NCBI GenBank assembly: GCA_021498125.1
Contig: JAIZWL010000008.1
Span: 1-64,000 of the forward strand
Origin: Candidatus Thorarchaeota archaeon
GTDB lineage: Archaea; Asgardarchaeota; Thorarchaeia; Thorarchaeales; Thorarchaeaceae
Direction: 5' to 3'
DNA length: 64,000 nt
Below the pieces are notes generated by a model, which worked only from the letters and a program-made list of their open reading frames with translations, had not been told where the DNA came from and searched no databases. Made by a program: the position numbers and the translations under genes. Shown here in pieces: positions 26,571 through 35,409 of the stretch (positions are counted from its first letter, which is position 1; each line of letters opens with the position of its first letter).

Positions 26571-26985
26571 CCTGTTTCTCAGACTCTTCTGCGGCTGGGG
26601 CCTCTGTGGTCTCAGCTGCTTCTTCTTCTTTTTCATCGTCTGATATATCATCAAGGATGACCCATTTGCTGACAATCTTTGACCACTTGATATGATCCAT
26701 CATTGGTCCTTCGATTTTGAAGGTTCCTTTTGAGAGTTCCTTCGGAGCAAAGTATTCCCCAGTGTAGACGCCCTTGATTACTTCCCAGGGCCCTTCAACA
26801 ACCATCTGAGGATTTTCAATGTTCCCCTTGTGAACAGCGATCTGCTGGTCTTCAACGATGATATACCAATCTCCTGCATCGGTGATGTGATATTGGATGG
26901 TCCTGTTCCATTTCTTGGCCTTCTTAGGTCTGAATAGTTTTGGAAGGGCCTTCTCAAAGAAAGTTTCTGGACTTGTATCCGCCAT
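26557..26985 (-). CDS. SCP2 sterol-carrier-like protein
   Basis: 142 residues with the SCP2 pattern: a helix, then RTIQYHITDAGDWYIIVEDQ, VHKGNIENPQMVVEG, and a C-terminal helix after FKIEGPMMDHIKW. Such proteins bind lipids or acyl-CoA in a hydrophobic tunnel. A long acidic Glu/Ala tail (SDDEKEEEAAETTE) follows. It starts at ATG 26985. A run of 12 T occurs just upstream (27018-27029). It could share a transcript with the downstream-facing dehydrogenase operon, though about 100 bp separate them. Confidence 0.75.
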   Translation of the reverse strand: MADTSPETFFEKALPKLFRPKKAKKWNRTIQYHITDAGDWYIIVEDQQIAVHKGNIENPQMVVEGPWEVIKGVYTGEYFAPKELSKGTFKIEGPMMDHIKWSKIVSKWVILDDISDDEKEEEAAETTEAPAAEESEKQVKTR

Positions 26986-27083
26986 AGGGTTCCGCTCTCT
27001 TGCATTACTTGCATGGGTTTTTTTTTTTTGGCGCAGATTGCGTCTGTTACATCATACACGACTTACTGATAAAAATACACTGG

Positions 27084-27509
27084 TCACTTGGATAGATGCG
27101 GCACAACAAACTCGTCAAACTCCTGTTTGAACTCCTCAAAGACATCTGCTATTTCTGGTAGGAACTCGACCTTCATTGTTGCCTCTTTATAGAATGAGTG
27201 GGCACTTTTCTCAGCCTCTTGTAGCAATGAGATTAGATGAGTGGTGCCCTTCTCTTCTATGGTTTCGCTGATCTCATACTGATCGCTGGAGAGTCCAACA
27301 ATCGGTTCGAGAATCATCTCGGTAGTATTCTCTCGTTGCAGACGTTTGAGTCGATCTACTCTTCGTACGTGAAAGGTTCTTAGTTCTTTGAATATGGTCT
27401 TCTCCTTTTCCGTCGTCACTTGATAATGAATTTGCTCTACTATCTTCTGAAGTGTGCTCTCGAACCGAATTGCGAATTTCAAGACAGAGCCAATGGTTCC
27501 GAGTTTCAT
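27084..27509 (-). CDS. Helical protein, possibly ferritin/rubrerythrin-like
   Basis: 141 residues, almost wholly helical, with Glu residues in FESTLQKIVEQIHYQ and SAHSFYKEATMKVEF that recall the four-helix ferritin-like superfamily, but the ExxH iron motifs are not clear. It starts at ATG 27509, behind GGAGTG, 12 bp after the stop of the dehydrogenase gene, so the two are co-transcribed. I would call it a hypothetical helical-bundle protein with a weak ferritin-like resemblance. Confidence 0.6.
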   Translation of the reverse strand: MKLGTIGSVLKFAIRFESTLQKIVEQIHYQVTTEKEKTIFKELRTFHVRRVDRLKRLQRENTTEMILEPIVGLSSDQYEISETIEEKGTTHLISLLQEAEKSAHSFYKEATMKVEFLPEIADVFEEFKQEFDEFVVPHLSK

Positions 27510-27521
27510 AGGTTAACACTC

Positions 27522-28976
27522 CTAAAACCATCTGGTGATGACTACCTTGTTCTCAGTGAAGAACATGACCCCATCCTTGCCTTGTCCGTGAAGATCTCCT
27601 ATAAATGAGTCCTTCATTCCCGAGAAGGGAAATGCGGCTATTGGTGCTGCGATCCCCACATTAATCCCAATATTTCCCGCAAAGACACGGTACTGGTAGT
27701 CTCGAGCTGCTTTTCCACTTGATGTGAAGATCGATGAAGCATTGCCGTATCTGCTCGAGTTCACGATATCGATGGCCTCATCAAGATTATCGACATGGAT
27801 GATCGACATGACCGGACCAAAGATCTCCTCGCGTGCTATTGTCATCTCTGGTGTGACCTCGGTAAATATTGTTGGTCCTATGAAGTAGCCTTCTGGATAT
27901 TCGTTGATCTTCAGTCCTCGTCCGTCAAGGAGCAAGTTTGCCCCTTCCTTGATTCCAAGATCAATGTAGTGTAGTACTCGTTCGAGGCCTGACTTCGAGG
28001 CCATGGGTCCCATCTGAACCCCTTCCGTGAGACCATACCCGATTACCATCTCCTTTGCAGCCTCTACTATTCTCTCGACAAGTGGTTCATACACATCACC
28101 GACGGCAACTAACACTGCTCCACTCAGGCACCGTTGCCCAGTACAACCAAAGAATGAAGTCATAAGTGCGGGTACTGTTCTATCAAGGTCTGCGTCGGGC
28201 ATGACTGTGATGTAGTTCTTTGCGCCGCCTTGAATCTGAGCCCGTTTTCCACACTCTCCTGCTTTTTTGTAGAGTAATTTGCCAACTCGGGATGATCCAA
28301 CAAATGAGATGCCAACAGTGTCTGGGCTCTCGATTAGTGTGTTTACGACATCAGCCCCTCCGTGAATCATATTGATGACTCCTTTTGGGAGCCCGACCTC
28401 ATGGAGCAACTCGAACTGTCGTACTTGGCTCAGAGGTACCTGTGGTGATGGTTTGACGATGTAGGTGTTGCCTGTCGCAATTGCATAGGGCCAAAACCAT
28501 GCTGGTACCATTGCAGGAAAATTGAATGGAGCCACGCAGAAGAACACACCTAGTGGCTGCCTGATCACCATCTCATCAATGCCCCGTGCGATATCCTCTG
28601 AATTATAGCCCATCTGTAGTGTCATGATTCCCGCTGCACATTCGACGTTCTCTATTGTCCTGCGATATTCTCCTCTAGCCTCATCAATGCATTTGCCCTG
28701 TTCTTTGACTATGATCTCGGACAGCTCATCAAAGTGATCTTCAAGCAAGTCTCGGAATCGATAGAGATACCTCACTCTGGTGAGCGGTGGAGTTGCTCTC
28801 CATCTAGGGAATGCCTTTTTGGCAGTCTCAATGGCAGCAGTGGTTTCCTCCACTGTTGACATGGGGGTCTCAGCGATGATCTCTCCAGTTGCTGGATTGA
28901 TGACTTTCTGTGTTTCTGTGGCCTTGGAATCCATCCACTGGCCATTAATGTAGTTCTTGACTCTCTCCCGACTCAT
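27522..28976 (-). CDS. Methylmalonate-semialdehyde dehydrogenase-type aldehyde dehydrogenase
   Basis: About 484 residues of the aldehyde dehydrogenase superfamily. APFNFPAMVPAWFWPYAIATGN, VGSSRVG, QGGAKNYITVMPDAD and the catalytic GCTGQRCLSG match the MmsA/IolA group. That group is CoA-acylating and has Gly where other ALDHs have the general-base Glu (QGGAKN), as seen here. It would convert methylmalonate or malonate semialdehyde to propionyl- or acetyl-CoA (valine, beta-alanine or inositol breakdown). Start ATG 28976 is preferred; GTG 29003 is in frame upstream. No other gene of those pathways is adjacent. Confidence 0.92.
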   Translation of the reverse strand: MSRERVKNYINGQWMDSKATETQKVINPATGEIIAETPMSTVEETTAAIETAKKAFPRWRATPPLTRVRYLYRFRDLLEDHFDELSEIIVKEQGKCIDEARGEYRRTIENVECAAGIMTLQMGYNSEDIARGIDEMVIRQPLGVFFCVAPFNFPAMVPAWFWPYAIATGNTYIVKPSPQVPLSQVRQFELLHEVGLPKGVINMIHGGADVVNTLIESPDTVGISFVGSSRVGKLLYKKAGECGKRAQIQGGAKNYITVMPDADLDRTVPALMTSFFGCTGQRCLSGAVLVAVGDVYEPLVERIVEAAKEMVIGYGLTEGVQMGPMASKSGLERVLHYIDLGIKEGANLLLDGRGLKINEYPEGYFIGPTIFTEVTPEMTIAREEIFGPVMSIIHVDNLDEAIDIVNSSRYGNASSIFTSSGKAARDYQYRVFAGNIGINVGIAAPIAAFPFSGMKDSFIGDLHGQGKDGVMFFTENKVVITRWF

Positions 28977-29078
28977 TTCAAACACATCATTGATAGCAAT
29001 CACACATTCATTTATCTTTACGGACTGTTCTTGGCTCGTTATGGGGCTTGAACATGACTGGCAATTCGGGTGGATTAC

Positions 29079-29089
29079 GTTTTTATACC
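29079..29089 (+). promoter_or_regulatory. TATA box of the GTPase operon
   Basis: GTTTTTATACC lies about 70 bp before ATG 29158, in the only long gap upstream of the zinc ribbon - longin - membrane protein - GTPase gene set. A GAAGGGG ribosome binding site sits at about 29139-29145. Confidence 0.5.
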
Positions 29090-29157
29090 GCTCCTGTGAA
29101 TTGCTTACACAGGCTCATGGCGATAAATCAGCACGTTAATGAAGGGGACACAAGCGT

Positions 29158-29424
29158 ATGACCACACGAACATTGAACACAGTACCCTGTCCTGTGTGCA
29201 AGGGAAAAGTCGAAGGGATAACAGTGGAAGAAGAGACCATTCTCAACGCTACACGTGTTCCGGTTATGGTTCTCGGAAAGTGTGAGAATGGTCATGCCGT
29301 GGTCCTCTTTGTTGATCGTAATTTCACAATTCGTGATACAGAAGCTGCAGTCAGTGCCGACTCTGATAGCGACAGTGAAGAGAGTTCCGTCGACAAAGCA
29401 ATTGATTGGATGGACTCATTCTAG
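29158..29424 (+). CDS. Small zinc-ribbon-like protein, first gene of GTPase operon
   Basis: 88 residues. CPVCKGK near the N-terminus and KCENGHAVVLFVDR about 30 residues later form a CxxC...CxxxH zinc-binding pattern around a small beta domain, followed by an acidic Ser/Asp-rich tail and a short amphipathic end. No known family. It is followed after a few bases by a longin/roadblock-like gene, a polytopic membrane protein and a small GTPase, so it probably works with them. Confidence 0.75.
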   Translation: MTTRTLNTVPCPVCKGKVEGITVEEETILNATRVPVMVLGKCENGHAVVLFVDRNFTIRDTEAAVSADSDSDSEESSVDKAIDWMDSF

Positions 29425-29435
29425 AGGTGGAACTT

Positions 29436-29831
29436 GTGGTACTTGGAATATACATTGTTTCAGATGCTGGAGAAACAATAGCAACAATCAAGCTTGAAAA
29501 GTTTGATGTCAATGATGCGCTCTTTGGTGGGATAGTTCCCGCACTTGATATGTTCTCCTCAAGTGTGAGTGGGCAAAAAATCAAGACGATTCAGATGGAC
29601 ACCTACAAGGTCGTTGTTCATCGACATGACACATACTACTTGGTCACTGTTCATTCAAGCGATGACGGATCCGCACTCAAAAATGCAGAACAGCTTTCGA
29701 AGTTATTTGCTGATATGATTGGATCTGGAGTAACTGATACTCTGATTCAGAAGCTTAAAGACTCAGCTGAGTCTATGGGACCGGGGATGAAAAAAGCTGA
29801 AAAATGGGCCAAGAAAATTCTGAGTTTATGA
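29436..29831 (+). CDS. Longin/roadblock-like protein
   Basis: About 131 residues. The N-terminus VLGIYIVSDAGETIATIKL, the middle (IKTIQMDTYKVVVHRHDTYYLVTVHS) and the helix between them have the profilin-like layout of archaeal longin or roadblock domains, which in eukaryotes and Asgard archaea act as regulators or platforms for small GTPases. A basic C-terminal helix (KKAEKWAKKILSL) follows. The start is chosen as GTG 29436, five bases after GAGGTGG; the longer frame overlaps the preceding gene. It lies two genes before a Ras-like GTPase. Confidence 0.65.
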   Translation: MVLGIYIVSDAGETIATIKLEKFDVNDALFGGIVPALDMFSSSVSGQKIKTIQMDTYKVVVHRHDTYYLVTVHSSDDGSALKNAEQLSKLFADMIGSGVTDTLIQKLKDSAESMGPGMKKAEKWAKKILSL

Positions 29832-29841
29832 GGGGATAATT

Positions 29842-31230
29842 ATGAGTTACACATCAGGTGAAGCATCCGAATTCTGGATGGGTATAATGGAACTTATTGC
29901 TGCTGTTATTATGTACGTCTACACAAAACAGAAAATTAAGGATCTTCCACCGGAAGAGCAGAGTACTGGAAAGCCGCTCTTTCTTACTGGAGGCGGAATA
30001 TTTCTTCTGGGTATTGCCTCATTGATGACATTTGGTGGCGCATATGCACGAGAAGTCTATGGTGTGGCCGATCCTCTGCAGCTCTGGATTTTCACGGTCT
30101 TGTTCTACGTCTTTCTATCGCTTGGCGCATTCACTATGTCATATGCATCATCTATGATCCTCGAAAAAATGAAGTCTATTTACATCTTGATCCCATTATT
30201 GTTGATTGAACTTGTTGTGTTGATTATCGGTCCATCCATAGGTTTGAGTTTCGCGGTGACAGAATTTGTTGCCAGCTATCCCGCACGTATTCTATTCATC
30301 ATACCTTTAGTGATGTGGATGTATATCGCCAAACAGACAAAGACTGCTACTAGCATCTCAATCGCATATCTCTCATTAATGGTTCCAACCTTCACGATGT
30401 TCTTCTATGTGCCTGAAGGCCTCCCCATCATGATTGTGATCTTCTTACGTCTGTTCGGGCCTCCATTTGCGAGCATTGCATTCTATAGCTCTCAGCGAAA
30501 AGTGACTGGAGAATTAATTCTCTATGCTGCATCATACGCCTTTACTGGTCTCTGGATGACCTTCATGATCACAATGGGTATCACTGGGATTGACCAGGTT
30601 CTTCGAGTAGTTGCAATTGGCCTTGTTGGCTTTGTCAGCTTTGGAACGGGTGCTTATACTTATGCTCGTTGGCGAGAGAGTAAAGCATCTGCAACTCTGA
30701 CTCTCTCTCTCTTCTTCAATATCTCGGCTCTCGGGTTCATTATGATTGCAATGCGGGACCTGAACGTGATGACAGATCCCTTTTACCTTTATGCTCCTGT
30801 CACCCTTGGAGTCATTGGCACCATGTTCATGAGCTTGAGTGTCTTTATTGCACTTGATTGGAAACGAACAATGCTTCTACCTGCACTTATTGCCATTCCG
30901 GCAGTCATCTTTCTCATCAGCTGGTATCCGCAGGATGTCCACACTATCGCTATGTATCGCCCCATGTTGATGGTCGTCAATTCTATTAACCTGATGGTGC
31001 CGATTGTTCTGTACTTCTACCTTTGGTTACGTATGAAACGAGCAAATCGGCCTAACCGATTGCGCCCATTGTCATTATCGATCGCTCTCATACTCATAAC
31101 CATAGCAAATACTGGTGGTCGGGTGAGCCAGCTGCCATTCTGCTATATCGAACTGATAGGAATGTTGCTGGCATGGGTAGGTCTCACAGGTCGCCTTGAT
31201 AGATGGCTATCAAAAGGGGGAGTGCAATGA
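29842..31230 (+). CDS. Polytopic membrane protein of the GTPase operon
   Basis: 462 residues with about 13 to 15 predicted membrane helices, short loops and no recognisable catalytic motif. It starts at ATG 29842, right after the longin-like gene (GAGGGG ribosome binding site), and its stop is 3 bp before the GTPase start. The tight spacing suggests that the GTPase and the longin-like protein act at this membrane protein, perhaps as a receptor or scaffold. It does not look like a known transporter family. Confidence 0.75.
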   Translation: MSYTSGEASEFWMGIMELIAAVIMYVYTKQKIKDLPPEEQSTGKPLFLTGGGIFLLGIASLMTFGGAYAREVYGVADPLQLWIFTVLFYVFLSLGAFTMSYASSMILEKMKSIYILIPLLLIELVVLIIGPSIGLSFAVTEFVASYPARILFIIPLVMWMYIAKQTKTATSISIAYLSLMVPTFTMFFYVPEGLPIMIVIFLRLFGPPFASIAFYSSQRKVTGELILYAASYAFTGLWMTFMITMGITGIDQVLRVVAIGLVGFVSFGTGAYTYARWRESKASATLTLSLFFNISALGFIMIAMRDLNVMTDPFYLYAPVTLGVIGTMFMSLSVFIALDWKRTMLLPALIAIPAVIFLISWYPQDVHTIAMYRPMLMVVNSINLMVPIVLYFYLWLRMKRANRPNRLRPLSLSIALILITIANTGGRVSQLPFCYIELIGMLLAWVGLTGRLDRWLSKGGVQ

Positions 31231-31233
31231 TAG

Positions 31234-31755
31234 ATGATGCGATCTAAAGTCTTCAAGGTCGTATTGATCGGGGAAGGTGGTGTCGGCAAGACTAGCATCG
31301 TGATCAAGTACACGGAGGATCGGTTTGATGAGAGCATGAAGATGACCATTGGTGTCAACTTTGCCACAAAACAGATTGACCTTGAGGGTCGCGGGGTCAC
31401 GCTCATGTTATGGGACTTGGGCGGGCAACCCCGTTTCCGTGAAGTCGTGACCGACTATTTCAAGGGATCAAAGTTTGCCATTGCGGTATATGATGCCACC
31501 CGCAACTATACTCTGGAACGACTGGTGGACTGGATCGATCGCGTCAAGAGCGTAGCGCCTGAGAGTGAACTATTGATTGTTGGGAATAAAATAGATGAGC
31601 GCGAGCCCGGTTCAGGAGTATCTCTTGACGAAGGGCAGGCCTTCGCTGATCGGTATGGAACTTCTTGTATGGAGGTTTCTGCGAAGACTGGTGCGGGCAT
31701 ACATGAGATGTTCAATCATGTTGCCCAAAGGCTCAGCGAAAAATATCTCAAATGA
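31234..31755 (+). CDS. Ras/Rab-like small GTPase
   Basis: 173 residues. All five G motifs are visible: GEGGVGKTS (13-21), switch I Thr in MTIGVNF (38), WDLGGQPRFRE (60-70), NKID (118-121) and VSAKTG (148-153). WDLGGQ, with Gly and Gln in place, resembles Arf/Rab-like Asgard GTPases. There is no C-terminal Cys for prenylation and no N-terminal Gly for myristoylation, so membrane contact would have to come from partners such as the preceding membrane protein. It starts at ATG 31234 or 31237, after GGGGGAG. Confidence 0.93.
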   Translation: MMRSKVFKVVLIGEGGVGKTSIVIKYTEDRFDESMKMTIGVNFATKQIDLEGRGVTLMLWDLGGQPRFREVVTDYFKGSKFAIAVYDATRNYTLERLVDWIDRVKSVAPESELLIVGNKIDEREPGSGVSLDEGQAFADRYGTSCMEVSAKTGAGIHEMFNHVAQRLSEKYLK

Positions 31756-31792
31756 TTCAGCAACGCTCGCTTCTGCTGTGTTCGATTTTGAT

Positions 31793-32215
31793 CTATGTGA
31801 GAAGCATATCCGCTTCATCTATTCCAAACTTGGGGGCTATGTTTTTGACAAAGGTCAATGTACCAAGTACAACCGCGGTCAACTCTGAATGGAAATTCTC
31901 AAGATTGGAGCTACGCGGAATATCGTTCTCGGAATAGATGATGCAACTCTCGTCCATGCTGAATGTCACATCGTCCAACATATAATTCTGGATCAGCAAT
32001 GCCTTGAGTATATCGAGCTTCTTTTCTTCAGGTACCTTGTCGAGTGCCATGACCTGTACCTTGACCTTGATCCAATCCGGCTTGTGGGGGATGATCGAGA
32101 TTGGCACATTCTTGCCCTCGATATTGTACTCTGTCTTGAACGTGAGTGTGTTCTCATCGTAGGTGAAGGGGAGCTGCATGAGTTTTAGCCATGAATGTAT
32201 CTGTTCGATTTCCAT
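31793..32215 (-). CDS. YbjN/CesT-like fold protein
   Basis: About 141 residues: a first helix (EQIHSWLKLMQLPFTYDEN), strands covering NVPISIIPHKPDWIKVKVQVMAL, a helix (EEKKLDILKALLIQN), further strands with acidic turns, and a long last helix. This alpha-beta layout resembles YbjN and type III chaperone-like proteins, which bind other proteins; the assignment is structural guesswork. ATG 32215 is chosen because the frame upstream overlaps the divergent gene region and is not fold-like. It ends 37 bp after the convergent GTPase gene. Confidence 0.6.
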   Translation of the reverse strand: MEIEQIHSWLKLMQLPFTYDENTLTFKTEYNIEGKNVPISIIPHKPDWIKVKVQVMALDKVPEEKKLDILKALLIQNYMLDDVTFSMDESCIIYSENDIPRSSNLENFHSELTAVVLGTLTFVKNIAPKFGIDEADMLLT

Positions 32216-32360
32216 TGGTGTCACTATTTGACTACTATTGTAACACCTTTTAATGAATTTTAGTCTGTCCTCACTTGTTATTCCAAGTTTTTCCATTAGA
32301 TTTATGTTGTATGTTGTTCGTGGCGAGGTCTGCATCACGTATAGTGGAGGCATACATGAC

Positions 32361-32768
32361 TTGGATAAGGCTGAACTGTTCGAGTTCTGTAGAGAATGGC
32401 TGGACGCATGGACTGGAAATCAACCTGAGACCCTGCTCAATTTTTACACCGACGATGCAGTATATATCGACCCTGCGAATAGGGACGGTCTCAAGGGCAA
32501 AGATGCGATTCGTGAATATTTTGTCAAGCTTCTTGATGTGTATCGTGATTGGGTCTGGCGACCGATCGAAGTCTTTCCTACTGAGCGTGGCATGGTCATA
32601 AAATGGGCGTGCACAATCCCAATCGGTACAAGGATCATCGACGAGACTGGAATGGACCTCATCGAGCTTAAGGATGGTAAGATTTCACGTAATGAGGTCT
32701 ACTTCGATCGTACACGACTGGTCGAGGCGCTCAACGAGTATCGTGGGCATCTGCACATCCTTCACTGA
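32361..32768 (+). CDS. SnoaL-like (NTF2-fold) protein
   Basis: About 136 residues. The pattern FCREWLDAWTGNQPETLLNFYTDDAVYIDPANRDGL, then GKDAIREYFVKLL and FPTERGMVIKWAC is typical of SnoaL-like NTF2-fold proteins, which may be isomerases/hydrolases of small molecules or simply ligand binders. TTG 32361, ten bases after GGAGG, gives a family-like N-terminus; ATG 32304 is the alternative. The end overlaps the convergent hydrolase by 7 bp. Confidence 0.75.
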   Translation: MDKAELFEFCREWLDAWTGNQPETLLNFYTDDAVYIDPANRDGLKGKDAIREYFVKLLDVYRDWVWRPIEVFPTERGMVIKWACTIPIGTRIIDETGMDLIELKDGKISRNEVYFDRTRLVEALNEYRGHLHILH

Positions 32769-33541
32769 ACGACGTTCTTCCTTATCCAATCAATGATTGC
32801 GCGATTCATCTCAGCGGGGCGCTCAAGCATGACACTGTGTCCTGCATCTTTGATAACAACGAACTCAGAATGTGGTATGTGTTCGTGGAGGTAGGCAGCG
32901 TACTTGACGGGGGTCATCATGTCATCTTCTCCCACAATAATGAGTGTTGGTACTTTGATCTCCGCCAATCGTTTCATGACATCAAATCTATTACATGCGT
33001 CAAAATCCCGGTGGATGATCTCTACAGGGCATTTACGGACCTCCTGTTGTGACGCCTCTATAAGCTGTTTGGATGTGGATCCTGCAAACATGTACTGCCC
33101 TACTGCATTGACATACCCCTCAAAATCATTGTCCAGCAGATCGAAGATGAAGTCTGCGACTCTCAACCGAGCTCCCGTGCCAACAAGAATGAGACCTGCC
33201 ATCTTATCCGGATTTTCAAGAGCATAGAGAAGAGATAGTGCCCCACCCATCGAATGACCCATGAGTACTGGGCGATCCGACTCTTCTACGACGGTATCGA
33301 TGTCGTTGAGGTATGATCGAAAGATATCTTTTTCATTTCTGTCCGGAGTCGCTCCATGGCCATTCAAGTCCAATGCCTTTACGTGGACTTCCCTTCCGAG
33401 ACCTCGGAGCTGCATAAACCACGTTACTGAGGAACCACCTGCACCATGAACCATGACTATTGTTGGATGCTTTCCCTTTCCGGATTCTTCATAGTGAACG
33501 GTCATTTCGTGTTCACACTCTCCAGTTCTATAAATAGGCAT
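32762..33541 (-). CDS. Alpha/beta hydrolase
   Basis: 259 residues with the full serine-hydrolase set: oxyanion loop MVHGAGGSSVTW, nucleophile elbow GHSMGGA, acid IIVGEDDMMTP and catalytic His in DAGHSVML. The cap region between about residues 120 and 190 is short and helical. It should cleave esters, lactones or a C-C bond of small molecules; the substrate is unknown. It starts at ATG 33541. Confidence 0.88.
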   Translation of the reverse strand: MPIYRTGECEHEMTVHYEESGKGKHPTIVMVHGAGGSSVTWFMQLRGLGREVHVKALDLNGHGATPDRNEKDIFRSYLNDIDTVVEESDRPVLMGHSMGGALSLLYALENPDKMAGLILVGTGARLRVADFIFDLLDNDFEGYVNAVGQYMFAGSTSKQLIEASQQEVRKCPVEIIHRDFDACNRFDVMKRLAEIKVPTLIIVGEDDMMTPVKYAAYLHEHIPHSEFVVIKDAGHSVMLERPAEMNRAIIDWIRKNVVQ

Positions 33542-33692
33542 CGTGCCAGTCGGTTCATAGTCGGTTGTGGTCTATGCTTTGTATCGGTTTGTACGATCTG
33601 GCTGTAATAATACAATCCCCGTTTTCCATTTTGACACTTACCGTTGCATATAAGCTAAACTTAAATCCATATTACCCCGCAACAACCCCGCC

Positions 33693-34133
33693 TTGAAATC
33701 GATACATAATCGCACATCTCTTGTGCTAAGTCTACTTGGAGGACTTCTCCTCATTGCATCAGGCGTCAGTGGTGCCATCGGTATAGTGGGCGACATTCTT
33801 GACAACATAGATTTCATCTTCGGCCCCGATGCCGCTGTCACTTTTGAGATCATTGTTGGCATCCTTGCGGCTCTTACTATCATGTGTGGTGTAGGCATCA
33901 TCATTGGTGGTATTGTGATGACGACCACCCGAGTCGAACTCGGACGGAATATTGTTCTTGTGGCGGTCGGGACTGGTGTGCTAGGACTCTTTCTCAGTCT
34001 GGTGCAGGCCGTACTGGTCGGTCAGCTCTATATGTCTTGGTCAGTACAGGTCGCTCAATCTGTGGGGTGGGTCGGTGCGATTCTTGCTGTTGAGGCGAGA
34101 ATTATTGCCGAACAGAGAGCAGTATCAGCTTAG
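33693..34133 (+). CDS. Four-helix membrane protein of unknown function
   Basis: 146 residues with four predicted membrane helices (about 9-33, 47-77, 85-108 and 117-137). No family recognised. The N-terminus begins at TTG 33693 (KSIHNRTS), as no ATG lies nearby. A TATA-like CATATAAG lies about 45 bp upstream. It is followed 19 bp later by another small membrane protein on the same strand. Confidence 0.6.
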   Translation: MKSIHNRTSLVLSLLGGLLLIASGVSGAIGIVGDILDNIDFIFGPDAAVTFEIIVGILAALTIMCGVGIIIGGIVMTTTRVELGRNIVLVAVGTGVLGLFLSLVQAVLVGQLYMSWSVQVAQSVGWVGAILAVEARIIAEQRAVSA

Positions 34134-34152
34134 GTAGAACGAGGCTATTATT

Positions 34153-34356
34153 ATGGACCCTAAACAAATCAACAGCACCCTCCGTGTCCTCCTGCTTCTT
34201 ATCTGGATTATTCTCTGGGTGTTGTACTGGCTCACCGGTAGAACGCTTCTCGGCGGTGTCCTTCTGCTGACGATTGGAGTGATTGTGAGCATAGTCTTGA
34301 TTCTGGCAAGTAACGAGTTATGGAAGCGTCAGACATTTGATCTGGTCGCTCGGTGA
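34153..34356 (+). CDS. Small two-helix membrane protein
   Basis: 67 residues with two membrane helices (about 10-28 and 31-52) and a basic/aromatic end. It starts at ATG 34153, 19 bp after the preceding membrane protein gene, and ends exactly where the convergent roadblock-like gene ends. Unknown function. Confidence 0.6.
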   Translation: MDPKQINSTLRVLLLLIWIILWVLYWLTGRTLLGGVLLLTIGVIVSIVLILASNELWKRQTFDLVAR

Positions 34357-34752
34357 TCACACGTCAAAGATCGAGACCGAGCGTTCAAGATTTTTGGCGG
34401 CTTGGATACATTCTCTCAATATCCCTGTCTTGTCCACGTCCATGGGCGCAAAGGCAGATACGAACCACACTCCTTTGTCAGTCCCGGCAATGAGCGTGAC
34501 TGCTCCATCTGGGTTGATGGCCACAAATCCGTTCTTCTCTGTCAGTGCTGAGATGAAGTTTATGCCCTTGACCTGAAACGTCTGATTTTGGCGTTTCCAT
34601 GCCTCCATGATCGTAGCAGTATCTCCGGGTGCTAAATTCATGTTTTCAGTTGTGTACACAACTCGCCCTTCATAGTCGAAGACACAGGCTCCGATGATGT
34701 TCTCATAATTGCTCATTGCTATGTCTATAGTCCTCTTGATGCGCATCATCAC
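34357..34752 (-). CDS. Roadblock/LC7-like protein
   Basis: 131 residues. The layout helix (IDIAMSNYENIIGACVFDYEGRVVYTT), helix, strand (GINFISALTEKNGFVAINPDG), strand (AVTLIAGTDKGVWFVSAFAP) and last helix (GILRECIQAAKNLERS) matches roadblock/LC7 or the related longin fold. Asgard archaea carry many such proteins, thought to regulate small GTPases. It starts at ATG 34752 or 34746. It stands alone, with no GTPase next to it; the nearest one is 2.6 kb away. Confidence 0.7.
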   Translation of the reverse strand: MMMRIKRTIDIAMSNYENIIGACVFDYEGRVVYTTENMNLAPGDTATIMEAWKRQNQTFQVKGINFISALTEKNGFVAINPDGAVTLIAGTDKGVWFVSAFAPMDVDKTGILRECIQAAKNLERSVSIFDV

Positions 34753-34812
34753 GTGATCCCTAATGTTATTGAGACTAATGCGCTGAAATAGATATGTTGG
34801 ACGGATAAGCTC

Positions 34813-35406
34813 TCAATGTTTGGTGATTCTGATTGCTTTTGTCAGGAGGAGCAGGCGGCTATGGAGTTCATCACTGCTCACCCATGTAGAAAATCTGCCG
34901 TTATTGGTGTGCATCCCATGTCGCAGAGCAATCTCCTCTAACCGTTTGTCCTCGATTGGTGAAGACTCCAAGTTGTATACAAACCACTCACCAGAACCAT
35001 TACGTGTTCTGCAGCGGATACTAATCTCAGTCCCGTTTTCAAGACTAATTCTAAATCTTCGTCCTATCATCTGCCGGATGTTGATATCTTCACCAAGGAT
35101 ACCTTGGATTACCGCCTGAGTGTAGACGGTAGCAGGGTTGGGTAGATATGCCCATGTCCAGAACGCATAAAAGAATATCATGATGGACACTGCAAGAAAG
35201 AGACCTACTGTATTGAATGAGGCCACGGTCTCAAAACCTGCGACCCACCCCGTTGGGACGGGTATATCCGGTGCTGGCCCGATCCAAATAATGGGTGCGT
35301 TATATAATATATATAGAGTCGCTGTGAAGGCTACCAGTATGGTTGCGAGGGCGATCTTCTGCCGATCGTGATACAGTGCCTGTGCCTGTTTCAAGAGGGG
35401 GTCCAT
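34813..35406 (-). CDS. Membrane protein with soluble C-terminal domain
   Basis: 197 residues: two membrane helices (about 19-36 and 66-88), then a cytoplasmic or external domain of about 100 residues (INIRQMIGRRFRISLENGTEISIRC, EWFVYNLES) of mixed strands and helices. No family recognised. It starts at ATG 35406, three bases after the stop of the winged-helix gene, so both are one operon; the regulator may sense or control something tied to this membrane protein. Confidence 0.65.
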   Translation of the reverse strand: MDPLLKQAQALYHDRQKIALATILVAFTATLYILYNAPIIWIGPAPDIPVPTGWVAGFETVASFNTVGLFLAVSIMIFFYAFWTWAYLPNPATVYTQAVIQGILGEDINIRQMIGRRFRISLENGTEISIRCRTRNGSGEWFVYNLESSPIEDKRLEEIALRHGMHTNNGRFSTWVSSDELHSRLLLLTKAIRITKH

Positions 35407-35409
35407 TAA

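Noticed and set aside
27018-27029. Run of 12 T as a terminator
   Set aside because: There is no hairpin before it on either strand and it lies upstream of the SCP2 start; a homopolymer without clear function, possibly of uncertain length.
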